This document shows positions 7,744 through 16,904 of a stretch of 64,000 nucleotides of DNA, piece by piece; positions within the stretch are counted from its first letter, which is position 1, and each line of letters starts with the position of its first letter. The translations under genes were made by a program, and so were the position numbers. Source of the stretch: JB111 sp049856295 (lineage in GTDB: Bacteria > Actinomycetota > Actinomycetes > Actinomycetales > Actinomycetaceae); contig NZ_JBNDMZ010000003.1 of the NCBI RefSeq assembly GCF_049856295.1, forward strand, positions 1 to 64,000. The letters run 5' to 3'. Under the pieces are notes generated by a model. That model was not told where the DNA came from. It did no database searches and worked only from the letters and a program-made list of their open reading frames with translations.

Positions 7744-8670
7744 TCAGGCCTTCGCCGCGAGGATCTCCTTCGCGAGGTTTGCCGTCTCGGTGGGGGTCTT
7801 GCCCACGCGGACGCCGGCGGCCTCGAGGGCCTCCTTCTTGGCGGACGCGGTGCCGGCGGAGCCGGAGACGATCGCGCCGGCGTGGCCCATCGTCTTGCCC
7901 TCGGGGGCGGTGAAGCCCGCGACGTAGCCGACGACCGGCTTGGTGACGTTCTCCTTGATGAAGGCCGCCGCGCGCTCCTCGGCGTCGCCGCCGATCTCGC
8001 CGATCATGACGATGAGGTCGGTGTCCGGGTCGGCCTCGAACTCGCGGAGCGCGTCGATGTGGGTGGTGCCGATGACCGGGTCGCCGCCGATGCCGATGGC
8101 GGTGGAGAAGCCGATGTCGGACAGCTCGTACATCATCTGGTAGGTCAGCGTGCCGGACTTCGAGACCAGGCCGATGCGGCCGGGGCCTGTGATGTCCGGG
8201 GGCGTGATGCCGACGTTGGACTGGCCGGGCGTGATGATGCCGGGGCAGTTCGGGCCGATGAGGCGCACGCCCTTGGACTGGGCGTAGGTGAAGAACTCCG
8301 CCGAGTCCTTGACCGGGATGCCCTCGGTGATGATGACGACCAGCTCGACGCCGGCGTCGACGGCCTCGACGACGGCGCCCTTGGCGAACTTCGGCGGGAC
8401 GAAGATGATCGACACGTTCGCGCCGGTGGCCTCCTTGGCCTCGGCGACCGTGCCGAACACGGGGACGGAGACGGCCCCGCCGGTGCGCTCCTCGGCGCCC
8501 GGGCCGACCGGCGTCACGTCGAAGTCGACGGTCGTGCCCGCCTTGCGGGGGTTGGTCCCGCCGACGACGTTCGTGCCGGCGGCGAGCATGCGGCCGGTGT
8601 GCTTGGTGCCCTCGGAGCCCGTGATGCCCTGGACGATGACCTTGGACTCGCGGTTGAGAAAGATCGACAT
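7744..8670 (-). CDS. sucD: Succinate-CoA ligase, ADP-forming, alpha subunit
   Basis: 308 residues. The alpha subunit binds CoA and carries the phosphohistidine of succinyl-CoA synthetase in the TCA cycle. The CoA-binding Rossmann region is QGITGSEGTKHTGRML near the N-terminus. The active-site His is in GKTMGHAGAIVSG, followed by the conserved end of alpha subunits. The ATG lies 16 bases after the sucC stop codon, and the stop overlaps the AAGGA ribosome site, implying translational coupling. A strong hairpin follows. Confidence 0.97.
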   Translation of the reverse strand: MSIFLNRESKVIVQGITGSEGTKHTGRMLAAGTNVVGGTNPRKAGTTVDFDVTPVGPGAEERTGGAVSVPVFGTVAEAKEATGANVSIIFVPPKFAKGAVVEAVDAGVELVVIITEGIPVKDSAEFFTYAQSKGVRLIGPNCPGIITPGQSNVGITPPDITGPGRIGLVSKSGTLTYQMMYELSDIGFSTAIGIGGDPVIGTTHIDALREFEADPDTDLIVMIGEIGGDAEERAAAFIKENVTKPVVGYVAGFTAPEGKTMGHAGAIVSGSAGTASAKKEALEAAGVRVGKTPTETANLAKEILAAKA

Positions 8671-8686
8671 GTGTGGGTCCCGTTCC

Positions 8687-9853
8687 TTACTTCGCAGCCG
8701 CGAGCTCGGCGGCCTTCGCCGCTCCGCCGTCCATGGTGTCCGCCTGGGTGACCAGGGGGTGGTTGGCCTCGGCGAGGATCGCCCGGCCCTCCTCGACGTT
8801 GTTGCCGTCGAGCCGCACGACGAGCGGCTTGGTCGCCTGGTCGCCGATGATCTCGAGCGCCTGCACGATGCCGCGGGCGACCTCGTCGCAGGCGGTGATG
8901 CCGCCGAAGACGTTGACGAACACCGAGCGGACCTGCGTATCGCCGAGGATGACGTCGAGGCCGTCGGCCATGACCTGCGCCGAGGCGCCGCCGCCGATGT
9001 CGAGGAAGTTCGCGGGGCCGACCCCGTGCGCCTCGCCCGCGTAGGCGACGACGTCGAGCGTGGACATCACGAGGCCCGCGCCGTTGCCGATGATGCCGAC
9101 CGAGCCGTCGAGCTTGACGTAGTTGAGCCCCTTGGCCTTGGCCTTGGCCTCGAGGGGGTCCTCCGACGCCGCGTCGACCAGCGCCTCGTGGTCCTCGTGC
9201 CGGAAGGAGGCGTTGTCGTCGAGCGAGACCTTGCCGTCGAGGGCGATGATCTCGCCCTCCGGGGTGCGCACGAGGGGGTTGACCTCGACGAGCGTGGCGT
9301 CCTCCTCGCGGTAGACGGTCCACAGCTTCTGGATCGCGTCGGCCACCTTCGGGGCCACGTCCGCGTCGAACCCGGCGGCGGCGACGATCTCGTCGGCCTT
9401 GGCCTGGTCGATGCCGACGATCGGGTCGACGGGCACGCGGGCGAGGGCCTCCGGGCGCTCGACGGCGAGCTGCTCGATCTCCATGCCGCCCTCGACGGAG
9501 CACATCGCGAGGTAGCGGCGCTCGGAACGGTCGAGGAGGACGGAGAAGTAGTACTCGGTGTCGATGTCGGCACCGGCGGCGACGAGCACCTTGCGGGCGG
9601 TGTGGCCCTTGATGTCCATGCCGAGGATGGCCTGGGCGTGCTGCTCGGCCTCGTCCGCGGAGCGGGCGAGCTTGACGCCGCCGGCCTTGCCGCGGCCGCC
9701 GATCTTCACCTGCGCCTTGATGACCGCGAGCTCGCCTCCGAGCTGCTCGTACGCGGCACGCGCCTCGGCCGGGGTCGAGGCGACGATGCCCGGCAGCACG
9801 GGGACACCGTGCTTCTCGAACATGTCGCGCGCCTGATACTCGAAGAGGTCCAC
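8687..9853 (-). CDS. sucC: Succinate-CoA ligase, ADP-forming, beta subunit
   Basis: 388 residues, the same length as the E. coli protein. The beta subunit provides the ATP-grasp nucleotide site and the succinate site. Visible motifs are LFEYQARDMFEKHGVPVLPG, IKAQVKIGGRGKAGGVKL, VEVNPLV for metal binding, and NVFGGITACDEVARGI. I chose the GTG at 9853 because GGGAAGGAA lies just upstream and homology begins there; the frame is open further upstream. The leader (9854-9915) contains two interleaved inverted repeats. It forms an operon with sucD. Confidence 0.96.
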   Translation of the reverse strand: MDLFEYQARDMFEKHGVPVLPGIVASTPAEARAAYEQLGGELAVIKAQVKIGGRGKAGGVKLARSADEAEQHAQAILGMDIKGHTARKVLVAAGADIDTEYYFSVLLDRSERRYLAMCSVEGGMEIEQLAVERPEALARVPVDPIVGIDQAKADEIVAAAGFDADVAPKVADAIQKLWTVYREEDATLVEVNPLVRTPEGEIIALDGKVSLDDNASFRHEDHEALVDAASEDPLEAKAKAKGLNYVKLDGSVGIIGNGAGLVMSTLDVVAYAGEAHGVGPANFLDIGGGASAQVMADGLDVILGDTQVRSVFVNVFGGITACDEVARGIVQALEIIGDQATKPLVVRLDGNNVEEGRAILAEANHPLVTQADTMDGGAAKAAELAAAK

Positions 9854-9880
9854 CCGATGGTTCCTTCCCTCGCTCATTGG

Positions 9881-9913
9881 CGGTGTCTCGGCTCCGGGAC
9901 ACCGCTCGGAGCC
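9881..9913 (-). promoter_or_regulatory. Two interleaved perfect inverted repeats in the sucC leader
   Basis: CGGTGTC (9881-9887) pairs with GACACCG (9898-9904), and GGCTCCG (9890-9896) pairs with CGGAGCC (9907-9913). The two 7-bp helices are interlocked, so in RNA they would be mutually exclusive or form a very tight pseudoknot. In DNA they would form overlapping operators. A candidate -10 (TAGGCT, minus strand, 9915-9910) overlaps the outer arm. Confidence 0.6.
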
Positions 9914-9915
9914 TA
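9910..9915 (-). promoter_or_regulatory. Candidate -10 element of sucCD
   Basis: TAGGCT on the minus strand, about 57 bases before the sucC GTG. This would give a leader of roughly 50 nt, unlike the leaderless genes nearby. Confidence 0.4.
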
Positions 9916-10036
9916 GCGCGGGACGAAGGTCCCTCCCGGGCCGTCTCACCGTGTGCCAGGCCACGTTCGACGCCGGTTTCCCGCCGTTTCTCGCGGTCGT
10001 GGCCGAGTCTTGGCACGCCCGTGGCGGGGTGTTGTG

Positions 10037-12361
10037 CTACCCCTGGCCGTGGCGTGCGGCGAGCTCCTCGAAGGCGGCGGTCAGGGTGTGCGTGTACTCG
10101 TGCGCCCCGTCGATGTCCGGGTGGATGTTGTCCGCCTGGAGCGCCCCGGGGTTGGCGGACGCGGTCGCGTTCCAGTCGGCGATCGCCACGTTGTCGCGCC
10201 CCTCGGCGAGGCGCTCGAGCTCGGCGTTGGCCTCGGGGATCCACGACGACGATCCGTAGAGGTTGACGAGGACGACCGGTCGGTCCGGGCCGAGCGAGTC
10301 GAGGATCCGCTCGGGGATGCTGGGGTCGGGCACGCCGCCGTTGGTGCCGTAGTGGATGACGACGGCGCGGCGCACGGAGTCGGTCGCGAACGCGGCCTCG
10401 ACGGCGGCCTCGCCCTGCGGCCACTGGTCGTTCGACAGCGCGCTGACGTGAACGCCCGGGTAGTAGTACTCGAGCGCGTCGAGGGTCGTGACGACCATGG
10501 AGTCGCCGAACACGGACAGCTCGTCGCCCGTGGGGACGGAGAAGTCGGCGTCGGTCTCGATCGGGTCCTCGTCGCCGGGGGCCTCCTCCGACGGCGTCTC
10601 CTCGCCCTCGGGAGGCGTCTCACCCTCGCCGGGCTCCTCGCCGGGAGCGCCCTCGGAGGATCCCTCGCCCTCGGGGGGCGGGTCGCCCTCGGCGGGCGCG
10701 TCGTCGGAGGGGCTCTCCCCCTCCCCGCCCTGGGCGTCCTCGGCGGCGGCGAGCTCCTCGGCGCGCTGCTGGGCGAGGCGCTCCTCGTTGGTCGCGATCT
10801 GCTCGGCGGTGTCCGTCTGCTCGGGGGCCGTGGCGACGGCGACCCCGGTGCCGGCCACGAGCAGGAGACCGAGCGCGCCGGCGATCCGGGCGGGGGCGGT
10901 GAACGAGGGGCGCATGCCGGTGACGGCGGCCAGCCAGCCGCGCAGGGTCGCGCGGATCCCGTTGCGCCGGACCGGCTGCTCGAGCCACTCGTAGGAGGCG
11001 GCCGAGACGCCGAGGGTGACGACGAGCGCGGCGAGCCGGAGCACGGTGCGGGCGGCCGACCCCTCGGCGGTGGGCACGAGGGCGTCGAGGATGATGACGA
11101 CCGGCCAGTGCCACAGGTAGATGCCGTAGGAGCGCTCGCCGAGCCAGCGCAGCGGGGCCAGCTCCATCACGCGGGTGAACCAGGTGCGCGGGCCGAGCAG
11201 GGCGGCCACGAGCACGGCGCCGGCGAGCGAGGCCGCGAACAGGCCGCCGCGGAAGGTCCACACCGACTCGAAGGGCACGAGGGTCGAGAGCAGGAGGAGG
11301 GCGGCGAGGCCCGCGAGCGGGACGAACGGGCGGGCCCGCTGCCAGGCGGGCGTCGTCAGCGGGCCGCGCGAGTCCTGGGCGACGAACGCCAGCGCGATGC
11401 CGAGCATGAGCCCGAACAGGTGGGTGTCGGTCCCGTAGTAGACGCGGGTCGGGTCGGCGCCCGGCGTGACGAGGACGGCCATGAGGACGGCCGAGAGCAC
11501 CGCGACGACGATCGCGATGAGGGCCAGCGCCCGCGGCGCCCGGACGAGCTTGACGAGCGGCAGGGCGAGCAGCGGCCACAGCAGGTAGAACTGCTCCTCG
11601 ACGGCGAGGGACCAGAAGTTGACGAAGAGCTGCGGAGCGGTCTGGTCGGCGTAGGAGGAGCCGGCGGCGATCTCGAGCCAGTTCGACGAGAACGTCAGGG
11701 CACCGAGGACCTGCCGCCCGATGTTGACCATGAGGTCGCGCTCGACCAGGGCCGCGACCGGCACGGTGACGACGACGACGAGCGCGAGCGCCGGCAGCAG
11801 GCGTCTCGCGCGCCTGCGCCAGAACCCGGGCAGGTCGATGCGGCCCGAGCGCCCGATCTCGCGCAGCAGCAGGGTCGTGATGAGGAACCCGGACAGCACA
11901 AAGAACAGGTCGACGCCGATGAACCCGCCCGGGGCGAGCACCGGGAAGAGGTGGAAGACGAGCACGGCCCCGACGGCGAGCGCCCGGACGCCGTCGAGCC
12001 CGGGGATGCGCCCCGACCGGACGATGTCCTTGGCGGAGGTGCCGCCGCGGGGCGGGGCCTGGTCGGAGGTGCCGGCTGAGCGCCCGGAGGTGCCGGTCGA
12101 GCGATCGGAGTGACCGCCGGTGCGCTCGGAGCGTGACGGCGACGCCTGGCGGGAGCGGGACGGTTCACGGCTGCCGGCCGGTGCGTGCGTGCGAGTCGAA
12201 CCGCCGGTGCGGGGCGACCTCTCACCGGGGGTCTCCCGGCCGGAGCGGCCGGACGCCCCGGGCCCCGGAGCGAGCGGACCGCCGGCGAACGGGGACCCGG
12301 AGCGCGCGGTGGGGCCGCGTCGTGCGCCGGACCCCCCGTCCGGCCCGTGACGGCCGTCCAT
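10037..12361 (-). CDS. Cell-surface acyltransferase: AT3 membrane domain fused to SGNH domain
   Basis: 774 residues. A basic, low-complexity cytoplasmic N-terminus (about 1-115) precedes an acyltransferase-3 membrane domain of about ten helices (GLDGVRALAVGAVLVFHLFP, FFVLSGFLITTLLLRE, NFWSLAVEEQFYLLWP). One more helix follows, then an acidic Pro/Glu-rich linker, and finally an SGNH hydrolase-like domain. In that last domain the catalytic Ser is in VFGDSMVV, the Asn in HYGTNGG, and the Asp-His pair in ADNIHPDIDG. This is the OatA-like architecture used to O-acetylate peptidoglycan or envelope polysaccharides; the actual substrate is unknown. The ATG at 12361 has GGAGGA close upstream. It lies between pcrA and sucC on the same strand. 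Confidence 0.9.
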   Translation of the reverse strand: MDGRHGPDGGSGARRGPTARSGSPFAGGPLAPGPGASGRSGRETPGERSPRTGGSTRTHAPAGSREPSRSRQASPSRSERTGGHSDRSTGTSGRSAGTSDQAPPRGGTSAKDIVRSGRIPGLDGVRALAVGAVLVFHLFPVLAPGGFIGVDLFFVLSGFLITTLLLREIGRSGRIDLPGFWRRRARRLLPALALVVVVTVPVAALVERDLMVNIGRQVLGALTFSSNWLEIAAGSSYADQTAPQLFVNFWSLAVEEQFYLLWPLLALPLVKLVRAPRALALIAIVVAVLSAVLMAVLVTPGADPTRVYYGTDTHLFGLMLGIALAFVAQDSRGPLTTPAWQRARPFVPLAGLAALLLLSTLVPFESVWTFRGGLFAASLAGAVLVAALLGPRTWFTRVMELAPLRWLGERSYGIYLWHWPVVIILDALVPTAEGSAARTVLRLAALVVTLGVSAASYEWLEQPVRRNGIRATLRGWLAAVTGMRPSFTAPARIAGALGLLLVAGTGVAVATAPEQTDTAEQIATNEERLAQQRAEELAAAEDAQGGEGESPSDDAPAEGDPPPEGEGSSEGAPGEEPGEGETPPEGEETPSEEAPGDEDPIETDADFSVPTGDELSVFGDSMVVTTLDALEYYYPGVHVSALSNDQWPQGEAAVEAAFATDSVRRAVVIHYGTNGGVPDPSIPERILDSLGPDRPVVLVNLYGSSSWIPEANAELERLAEGRDNVAIADWNATASANPGALQADNIHPDIDGAHEYTHTLTAAFEELAARHGQG

Positions 12362-12581
12362 CGCTCCTCCACCAGTCGCTCGCTGTCCCGGCCGTGCCGG
12401 AACCACGTCTTGAGCGCACACGCTATGACCACGTTCCGACACCGAACAGGTCGACGCGCGGACAGACGTCCCCGATCGGCCGACCCCGCGCACCACTGTT
12501 CCCGCACGTCACATGCGCACCACAGGCACCTCACGCTCCGTCGCCCGCACCCCGGGCCGGAGCATCGGCGGCTGCGTTCCG

Positions 12582-15284
12582 TCAGAGCTTGGTGACCGGC
12601 GCGTAGCGCAGGAGGAGCCGCTTGACCTGTCCCCCGCCGAAGTCGACCTTGGCGACGGCGGACGGGCCGGGGTTCTCGAGGCTGACGACGGTGCCGAGCC
12701 CGTACGCGTCGTGGGTGACCCGGTCGCCCGGACTGAGGTCGGGCACCTCGACGTCGGCCCGCGGGGTGGCGGACCCGAACCGGGCCTCGCCGTCCTTGCG
12801 CACGTTCTCACCCGGCTTCCACGGTCCCTTCGGCGCCCCGCCGCGCGGCACCGACCGCGGTTCGGCCCGGGAGACGCGTACGCCCGACGCCCACGTGCGG
12901 CCGTCGGCGCCCCGGCCGGAGCCGCGGATCGCGTCGGTCGAGGACTGCTCGCGCCGCCACTCGACGAGCTCGGGCGGGATGTCGGAGACGAACCGCGACT
13001 CCGGCATCTCCTGGGGCAGTCCGAACGCGGTGCGCACGGCGGCGCGCGAGAGGTAGAGCCGCTCGCGGGCGCGGGTGAGCGCGACGTAGGCGAGCCGGCG
13101 CTCCTCGGCGATCTGGTCGGACTCCCCCAGGGAGCGCTGGTGAGGGAAGGTGCCGTCCTCGAGGCCGGTGACGAACACGACCGGGAACTCGAGCCCCTTG
13201 GCGGTGTGGACGGTCATGAGGGTGACGACGCCCTCGTCCCCGGCGCGCCCGGGGATCTGATCGGCGTCGGCCACGAGCGCGACCCGCTCGAGGAAGTCCC
13301 CCAGGGTGGCTTCCGGGTCGGCCTCGGCGAACTCCTGCGCCACGGCGTGGAGCTCGGCGAGGTTCTCCACGCGGCTCGCGTCCTGCGGGTCCTCCGAGGC
13401 GCGCAGCTCGGCGAGGTAGCCGGACCGGTCGAGCGCGGCGTCGAGGATCTCCGCCGTCGTCGACCCGTTCTCGGCGAGCTCGCGCAGACCGCTCATCAGC
13501 TCGTGGAAGCCGGCCACCGCGGTGCGGCTGCGGGTGGCCAGTCCGAGGACCTCGGGGGTCGACCGGCCGTCGACGACCTCCCCCACGGTGCCGGCGGCGT
13601 CGGCGATCGCCTGGCCGAACGAGACGCGCTCGCGGGCCGCGTGCCGCTCGAGCGCCTCCTCCGCCTTGGTCCCGAGGCCGCGCCGCGGGACGTTGATGAT
13701 GCGCCGGAGGTTCGCCTCGTCGTCGGGATTCGCGACCGCGCGCAGGTAGGCGACGGCATCCTTGATCTCGCGGCGCTCGTAGAACCGCGTGCCCCCGACG
13801 ACGACGTACGGCACCCCGGCGCGGACGAGCACCTCCTCGAGCGCCCGCGACTGGGCGTTGGTGCGGTAGAAGATCGCCATGTCGCCGTAGCGCATGCGGC
13901 GCTCGCCGGGACCGGGACCACCCGTGGTCGCGGACTCGTCGTCCCGCAGGCGGTCGATCTCCTCGACGACGAACCGCGCCTCCTCGTGCTCGCTGTCCGC
14001 CACGTAGCCGACGATCCGCGGCCCCGACCCGGAGTCGGTCCACAGGTTCTTCGGCCGCCGGCCCGGGTTCGGCGTGATGACGGCGTTGGCGGCGGTGAGG
14101 ATGTTCTGTGTCGAGCGGTAGTTCTGCTCGAGCAGGATGGTGCGGGCCTGCGGGTAGTCGGCCTCGAACTCGAGGATGTTGCGGATCGTGGCGCCGCGGA
14201 AGGCGTAGATCGACTGGTCGGCGTCGCCCACCACCGTGAGCTCGGCCGGTGGGACCGCCGCCCCGGGACCCATGGGCGCCGTCGCCTCCTCCGTGCCGCC
14301 GGAGAGCTCGCGCACGAGGACGTACTGGGCGTGGTTGGTGTCCTGGTACTCGTCGACGAGGACGTGCCGGAACCGGCGGTGGTAGTGCTCGGCGATCGCG
14401 GGGAACGCCTGGAGGAGATGGACCGTGCGCATGATGAGGTCGTCGAAGTCCATCGCGCTGGCCTGGCGCAGCCGGGCGTCGTAGCCGCGGTAGACCTGGG
14501 AGACGATCTCGTCGAGCTCCTGGCCCGAGCCCATGACGGTGGCCGCGTGGTCGTCCGGGTCGACGAGCTCGTTCTTCAGGTCGGAGATCTTGCGGGCGAG
14601 CAGCTTGGCAGGGAAGCGCTTGAGCTCGACGTCGAGCTCCTTGGCCACGAGCGTGATGAGCCGCTGGCTGTCGGCGGAGTCGTAGATGGAGAACGACGAG
14701 CGCATGCCGAGCGCCTCGTGCTCGCGGCGCAGGATCCGCACGCACGCGGAGTGGAAGGTCGAGACCCACATCCGCTGGGCGGAGGAGCCGACGAGGTCCT
14801 CGACGCGCTCGCGCATCTCGGCGGCGGCCTTGTTCGTGAACGTGATCGCGAGGATCTCCCCCGGGCGGGAGCGGCCCGTGGCGAGCAGGTGCGCGACGCG
14901 GTGCGTGAGGACGCGGGTCTTGCCCGAGCCGGCGCCGGCGACGATGAGCAGCGGAGCGCCCGCGTGCGTGACCGCCTCGCGCTGCTGCGGGTTGAGGCCG
15001 ACGAGCAGGGACTCGGCGCGCTCCTCGTCGCTCCCACGTGCGGCGGCGCGCGCGGCGTCGCGCTCCGCCCGGCTGGGCAGCTGCGCGCCCGAGCCGGCGC
15101 CCGGCAGCCCGGCGAACGGGTCGGCCTGGGTGGGCAGCAAGTCCGAGGGGCCCGCGTCCTCCTCGGGCGGCGGCTGGGCGGGCACCCAGCCGTCCTCGTC
15201 CGGGCGCGGGGCAAGGGTCGCGGGCAGGGCAGTGGTGCGGCCCGGGCGCGCGGGGAGGTCGAGTCCGTCGAACAGGGTGCTCAT
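12582..15284 (-). CDS. pcrA: ATP-dependent DNA helicase PcrA/UvrD
   Basis: 900-residue superfamily 1A 3'-5' helicase for nucleotide excision repair, replication restart and clearing RecA filaments. After an N-terminal extension of about 90 residues come the Q motif LNPQQREAV, Walker A in AGAGSGKT, motif Ia TFTNKAAAEMRERV, Walker B VDEYQDTN, motif III GDADQSIYAFRGA, motif V TVHTAKGLEFPVVFVTGLEDG and motif VI YVALTRARERLYLS. The C-terminal GDRVTHDAYGLGTVV block is the RNA-polymerase-binding Tudor-like fold seen in PcrA. All motifs are intact. The ATG follows TACCCT by nine bases with no Shine-Dalgarno site. Confidence 0.97.
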   Translation of the reverse strand: MSTLFDGLDLPARPGRTTALPATLAPRPDEDGWVPAQPPPEEDAGPSDLLPTQADPFAGLPGAGSGAQLPSRAERDAARAAARGSDEERAESLLVGLNPQQREAVTHAGAPLLIVAGAGSGKTRVLTHRVAHLLATGRSRPGEILAITFTNKAAAEMRERVEDLVGSSAQRMWVSTFHSACVRILRREHEALGMRSSFSIYDSADSQRLITLVAKELDVELKRFPAKLLARKISDLKNELVDPDDHAATVMGSGQELDEIVSQVYRGYDARLRQASAMDFDDLIMRTVHLLQAFPAIAEHYHRRFRHVLVDEYQDTNHAQYVLVRELSGGTEEATAPMGPGAAVPPAELTVVGDADQSIYAFRGATIRNILEFEADYPQARTILLEQNYRSTQNILTAANAVITPNPGRRPKNLWTDSGSGPRIVGYVADSEHEEARFVVEEIDRLRDDESATTGGPGPGERRMRYGDMAIFYRTNAQSRALEEVLVRAGVPYVVVGGTRFYERREIKDAVAYLRAVANPDDEANLRRIINVPRRGLGTKAEEALERHAARERVSFGQAIADAAGTVGEVVDGRSTPEVLGLATRSRTAVAGFHELMSGLRELAENGSTTAEILDAALDRSGYLAELRASEDPQDASRVENLAELHAVAQEFAEADPEATLGDFLERVALVADADQIPGRAGDEGVVTLMTVHTAKGLEFPVVFVTGLEDGTFPHQRSLGESDQIAEERRLAYVALTRARERLYLSRAAVRTAFGLPQEMPESRFVSDIPPELVEWRREQSSTDAIRGSGRGADGRTWASGVRVSRAEPRSVPRGGAPKGPWKPGENVRKDGEARFGSATPRADVEVPDLSPGDRVTHDAYGLGTVVSLENPGPSAVAKVDFGGGQVKRLLLRYAPVTKL

Positions 15285-15293
15285 CGTCGGTCC

Positions 15294-15299
15294 AGGGTA
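15294..15299 (-). promoter_or_regulatory. -10-like element of pcrA
   Basis: TACCCT on the minus strand, nine bases before the ATG. Confidence 0.45.
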
Positions 15300-15355
15300 G
15301 TTGGCCGGGCCGACACTCGAGAGCGAGGCTGTGGACGAGAGCGCAGTGGGCCTCT

Positions 15356-15976
15356 CTACGGCTCCGTGAGCGCCACTAGTTGCTCACCGGTCAGCGGGTC
15401 GCCCCACTCGGTCCCGCCGACGAGGCGGACGTGGTCGAGCGGCCCGAGGTGCCCGGCATCGAACACGAGCACGCGGCGGACCTCCTGCCCGGGATTGACG
15501 TGGAGGGACGGCGGCATGGCCCGGTCGCCGGCGACGACCCCAGCGAGCCCGGGCCCGTCGAGCCAGTCGAGCTCGGTCGTCGTGTCCCAGCGTCCCTCGT
15601 GGTCCACGAGCACGCTGTTGACGAGTCCGATCTCGTGCGGGTCGTCCGTCGGGTTGCTGATCGCGACGGTGACGAGCTCGACGTCGCGTGCGTACGACCC
15701 GGTGCTCTCCTCCGCGAACAGGTCGCTCACCGTCATCGAGAAGTTGTCGTCCTCAGTCTCGACGACCCGCACGTCGAGCTCGCCCACCCGGACGGTGTCC
15801 CCCACACCGGGTCCGTCGCCCTCGACCGTGTCGAACCGCCCGGGAAGGTCGTTCGATCCCCCGACCAGGACGAGCGCCTGGACGACGGCGATTGCGAGCA
15901 GGACCGCGGCGACGATCGACAGCCCCTTCTGGGTTCGCGTCATGGTGACTCGTCCTCTCGTCGTCCGGGTGGTCAT
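15356..15976 (-). CDS. Single-pass membrane-anchored protein, DUF4352-like (copy 1)
   Basis: 206 residues. One hydrophobic segment (GLSIVAAVLLAIAVVQALVL, about residues 17-36) anchors an extracytoplasmic domain. That domain contains VGELDVRVVE, then VELVTVAISNPTDDPHEIGL and LVDHEGRW, a pattern like DUF4352 immunoglobulin-like domains. No catalytic motif is visible, and function is unknown. Its ATG overlaps the stop of the upstream gene (ATGA), implying coupled translation. An alternative ATG at 15943 has a modest AGGAC site. It is the last gene of a three-paralogue cluster. Confidence 0.65.
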   Translation of the reverse strand: MTTRTTRGRVTMTRTQKGLSIVAAVLLAIAVVQALVLVGGSNDLPGRFDTVEGDGPGVGDTVRVGELDVRVVETEDDNFSMTVSDLFAEESTGSYARDVELVTVAISNPTDDPHEIGLVNSVLVDHEGRWDTTTELDWLDGPGLAGVVAGDRAMPPSLHVNPGQEVRRVLVFDAGHLGPLDHVRLVGGTEWGDPLTGEQLVALTEP

Positions 15977-16629
15977 CGCAGCTCCACGAGGACGTCGCCG
16001 ACACCCGACGTCGTGGTCTCGTCGGGGACCCAGAGGCGCTCGGGCACGGCGTCCACGGGGATGTCGAGGACGAGTCGTCCGCTCGTCCGGGCGTCGCCCG
16101 CGAGGAAGACGCGGTCCTCCAGCAACCAGGAGTGCTCCTGCCACAGCTCCTCGGTCGTGTCCACCCCGTGACGCCTGCCCTGGTCGTCGACGACCCTCAA
16201 CCGCTCCGTGTCGAGCTGGACCGTGGAGCCCTCCCTGTCGTTCTCGAGGACGAGGTCGAGGATGACGAGCTGGCCGTCGGGCTCGCCGAGGCCCGCAGGC
16301 ACGTCGGCACCGACCTCGACGTCGTCGACGCGCAGCGTGCCGTTCGAGCGCACGTCCTCTCCCGCCGCGGAGATGCGCCCCCCGACGGGGATCCGCTCAC
16401 CGAGCGCCACGGTCTCGGCATCGTCGTCGGGCGCCTGGCCGGACGCCGGCAACCGACGTCCGTCGAACCAGAGATAGACGTTGGCGGCGACCATCGCGAC
16501 GACGAGAAGGACGAGCAGACGCGTCCAGGTCGAGCCCCCGCCCCGGATCCCGCTCAAACCCTTCGTCGGTACCGCGTCTCCGGCATCGCTCGCACGACGG
16601 TTCGCCGCCGCCTCGTCCGTGTCGCTCAT
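15973..16629 (-). CDS. Single-pass membrane-anchored protein, DUF4352-like (copy 2)
   Basis: 218 residues. A polar cytoplasmic start (about 1-34) is followed by one transmembrane segment (LLVLLVVAMVAANVYLWF) and an extracytoplasmic beta-rich domain. That domain contains LRVDDVEVGADVP, LVILDLVLEND and LRVVDDQGRRHGV, the same order of strands as its two neighbours. ATG at 16629 has GGAGG five bases upstream, which I prefer to the ATG one codon earlier. It overlaps the following gene by four bases. Divergence among the three copies is large, so the duplication is old. Confidence 0.65.
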   Translation of the reverse strand: MSDTDEAAANRRASDAGDAVPTKGLSGIRGGGSTWTRLLVLLVVAMVAANVYLWFDGRRLPASGQAPDDDAETVALGERIPVGGRISAAGEDVRSNGTLRVDDVEVGADVPAGLGEPDGQLVILDLVLENDREGSTVQLDTERLRVVDDQGRRHGVDTTEELWQEHSWLLEDRVFLAGDARTSGRLVLDIPVDAVPERLWVPDETTTSGVGDVLVELR

Positions 16630-16858
16630 CATCGCCTCCCCCGGTCGTCGTCGCCCCTCGGGCCGTCCCTCGCACGGATACTTCCATCACACCGTCCGGG
16701 ACCACGGCGTCCAGGGCGGGAACTTCTGCCTGGTGCCATCTGCCCCGGTCGGGAACAGGCCGGACGACGACCAGCGGCCCGACGACGGACCGGGTGGGGT
16801 TCGTCGTCGGGCCGCAGTGATGCCCGGGAGCCGCGCGCCGGGGGTCGCACGATCCCGG

Positions 16859-16892
16859 GGCCCGACCCGCGCCGGGGAGGGTCGCGGGCCGG
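16859..16892 (-). terminator. Possible GC-rich stem-loop after copy 3 of the DUF4352-like cluster
   Basis: GGCCCGACCC pairs imperfectly with GGGTCGCGGGCC (two-base bulge). The rest of the 275-bp gap between copies 2 and 3 shows nothing recognisable. Confidence 0.3.
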
Positions 16893-16904
16893 GCGATCAG
16901 GGGG

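Noticed and set aside
5837..7913. Several open frames of over 500 codons overlapping the PerM-like gene
   Set aside because: Only the frame 5940-7616 has membrane segments and matches the PerM-like family; the rest are low-complexity shadows.
9953..12079. 708-codon plus-strand frame opposite the acyltransferase
   Set aside because: Its reading is antisense to an AT3-SGNH protein with all catalytic motifs, and it has no recognisable domain.
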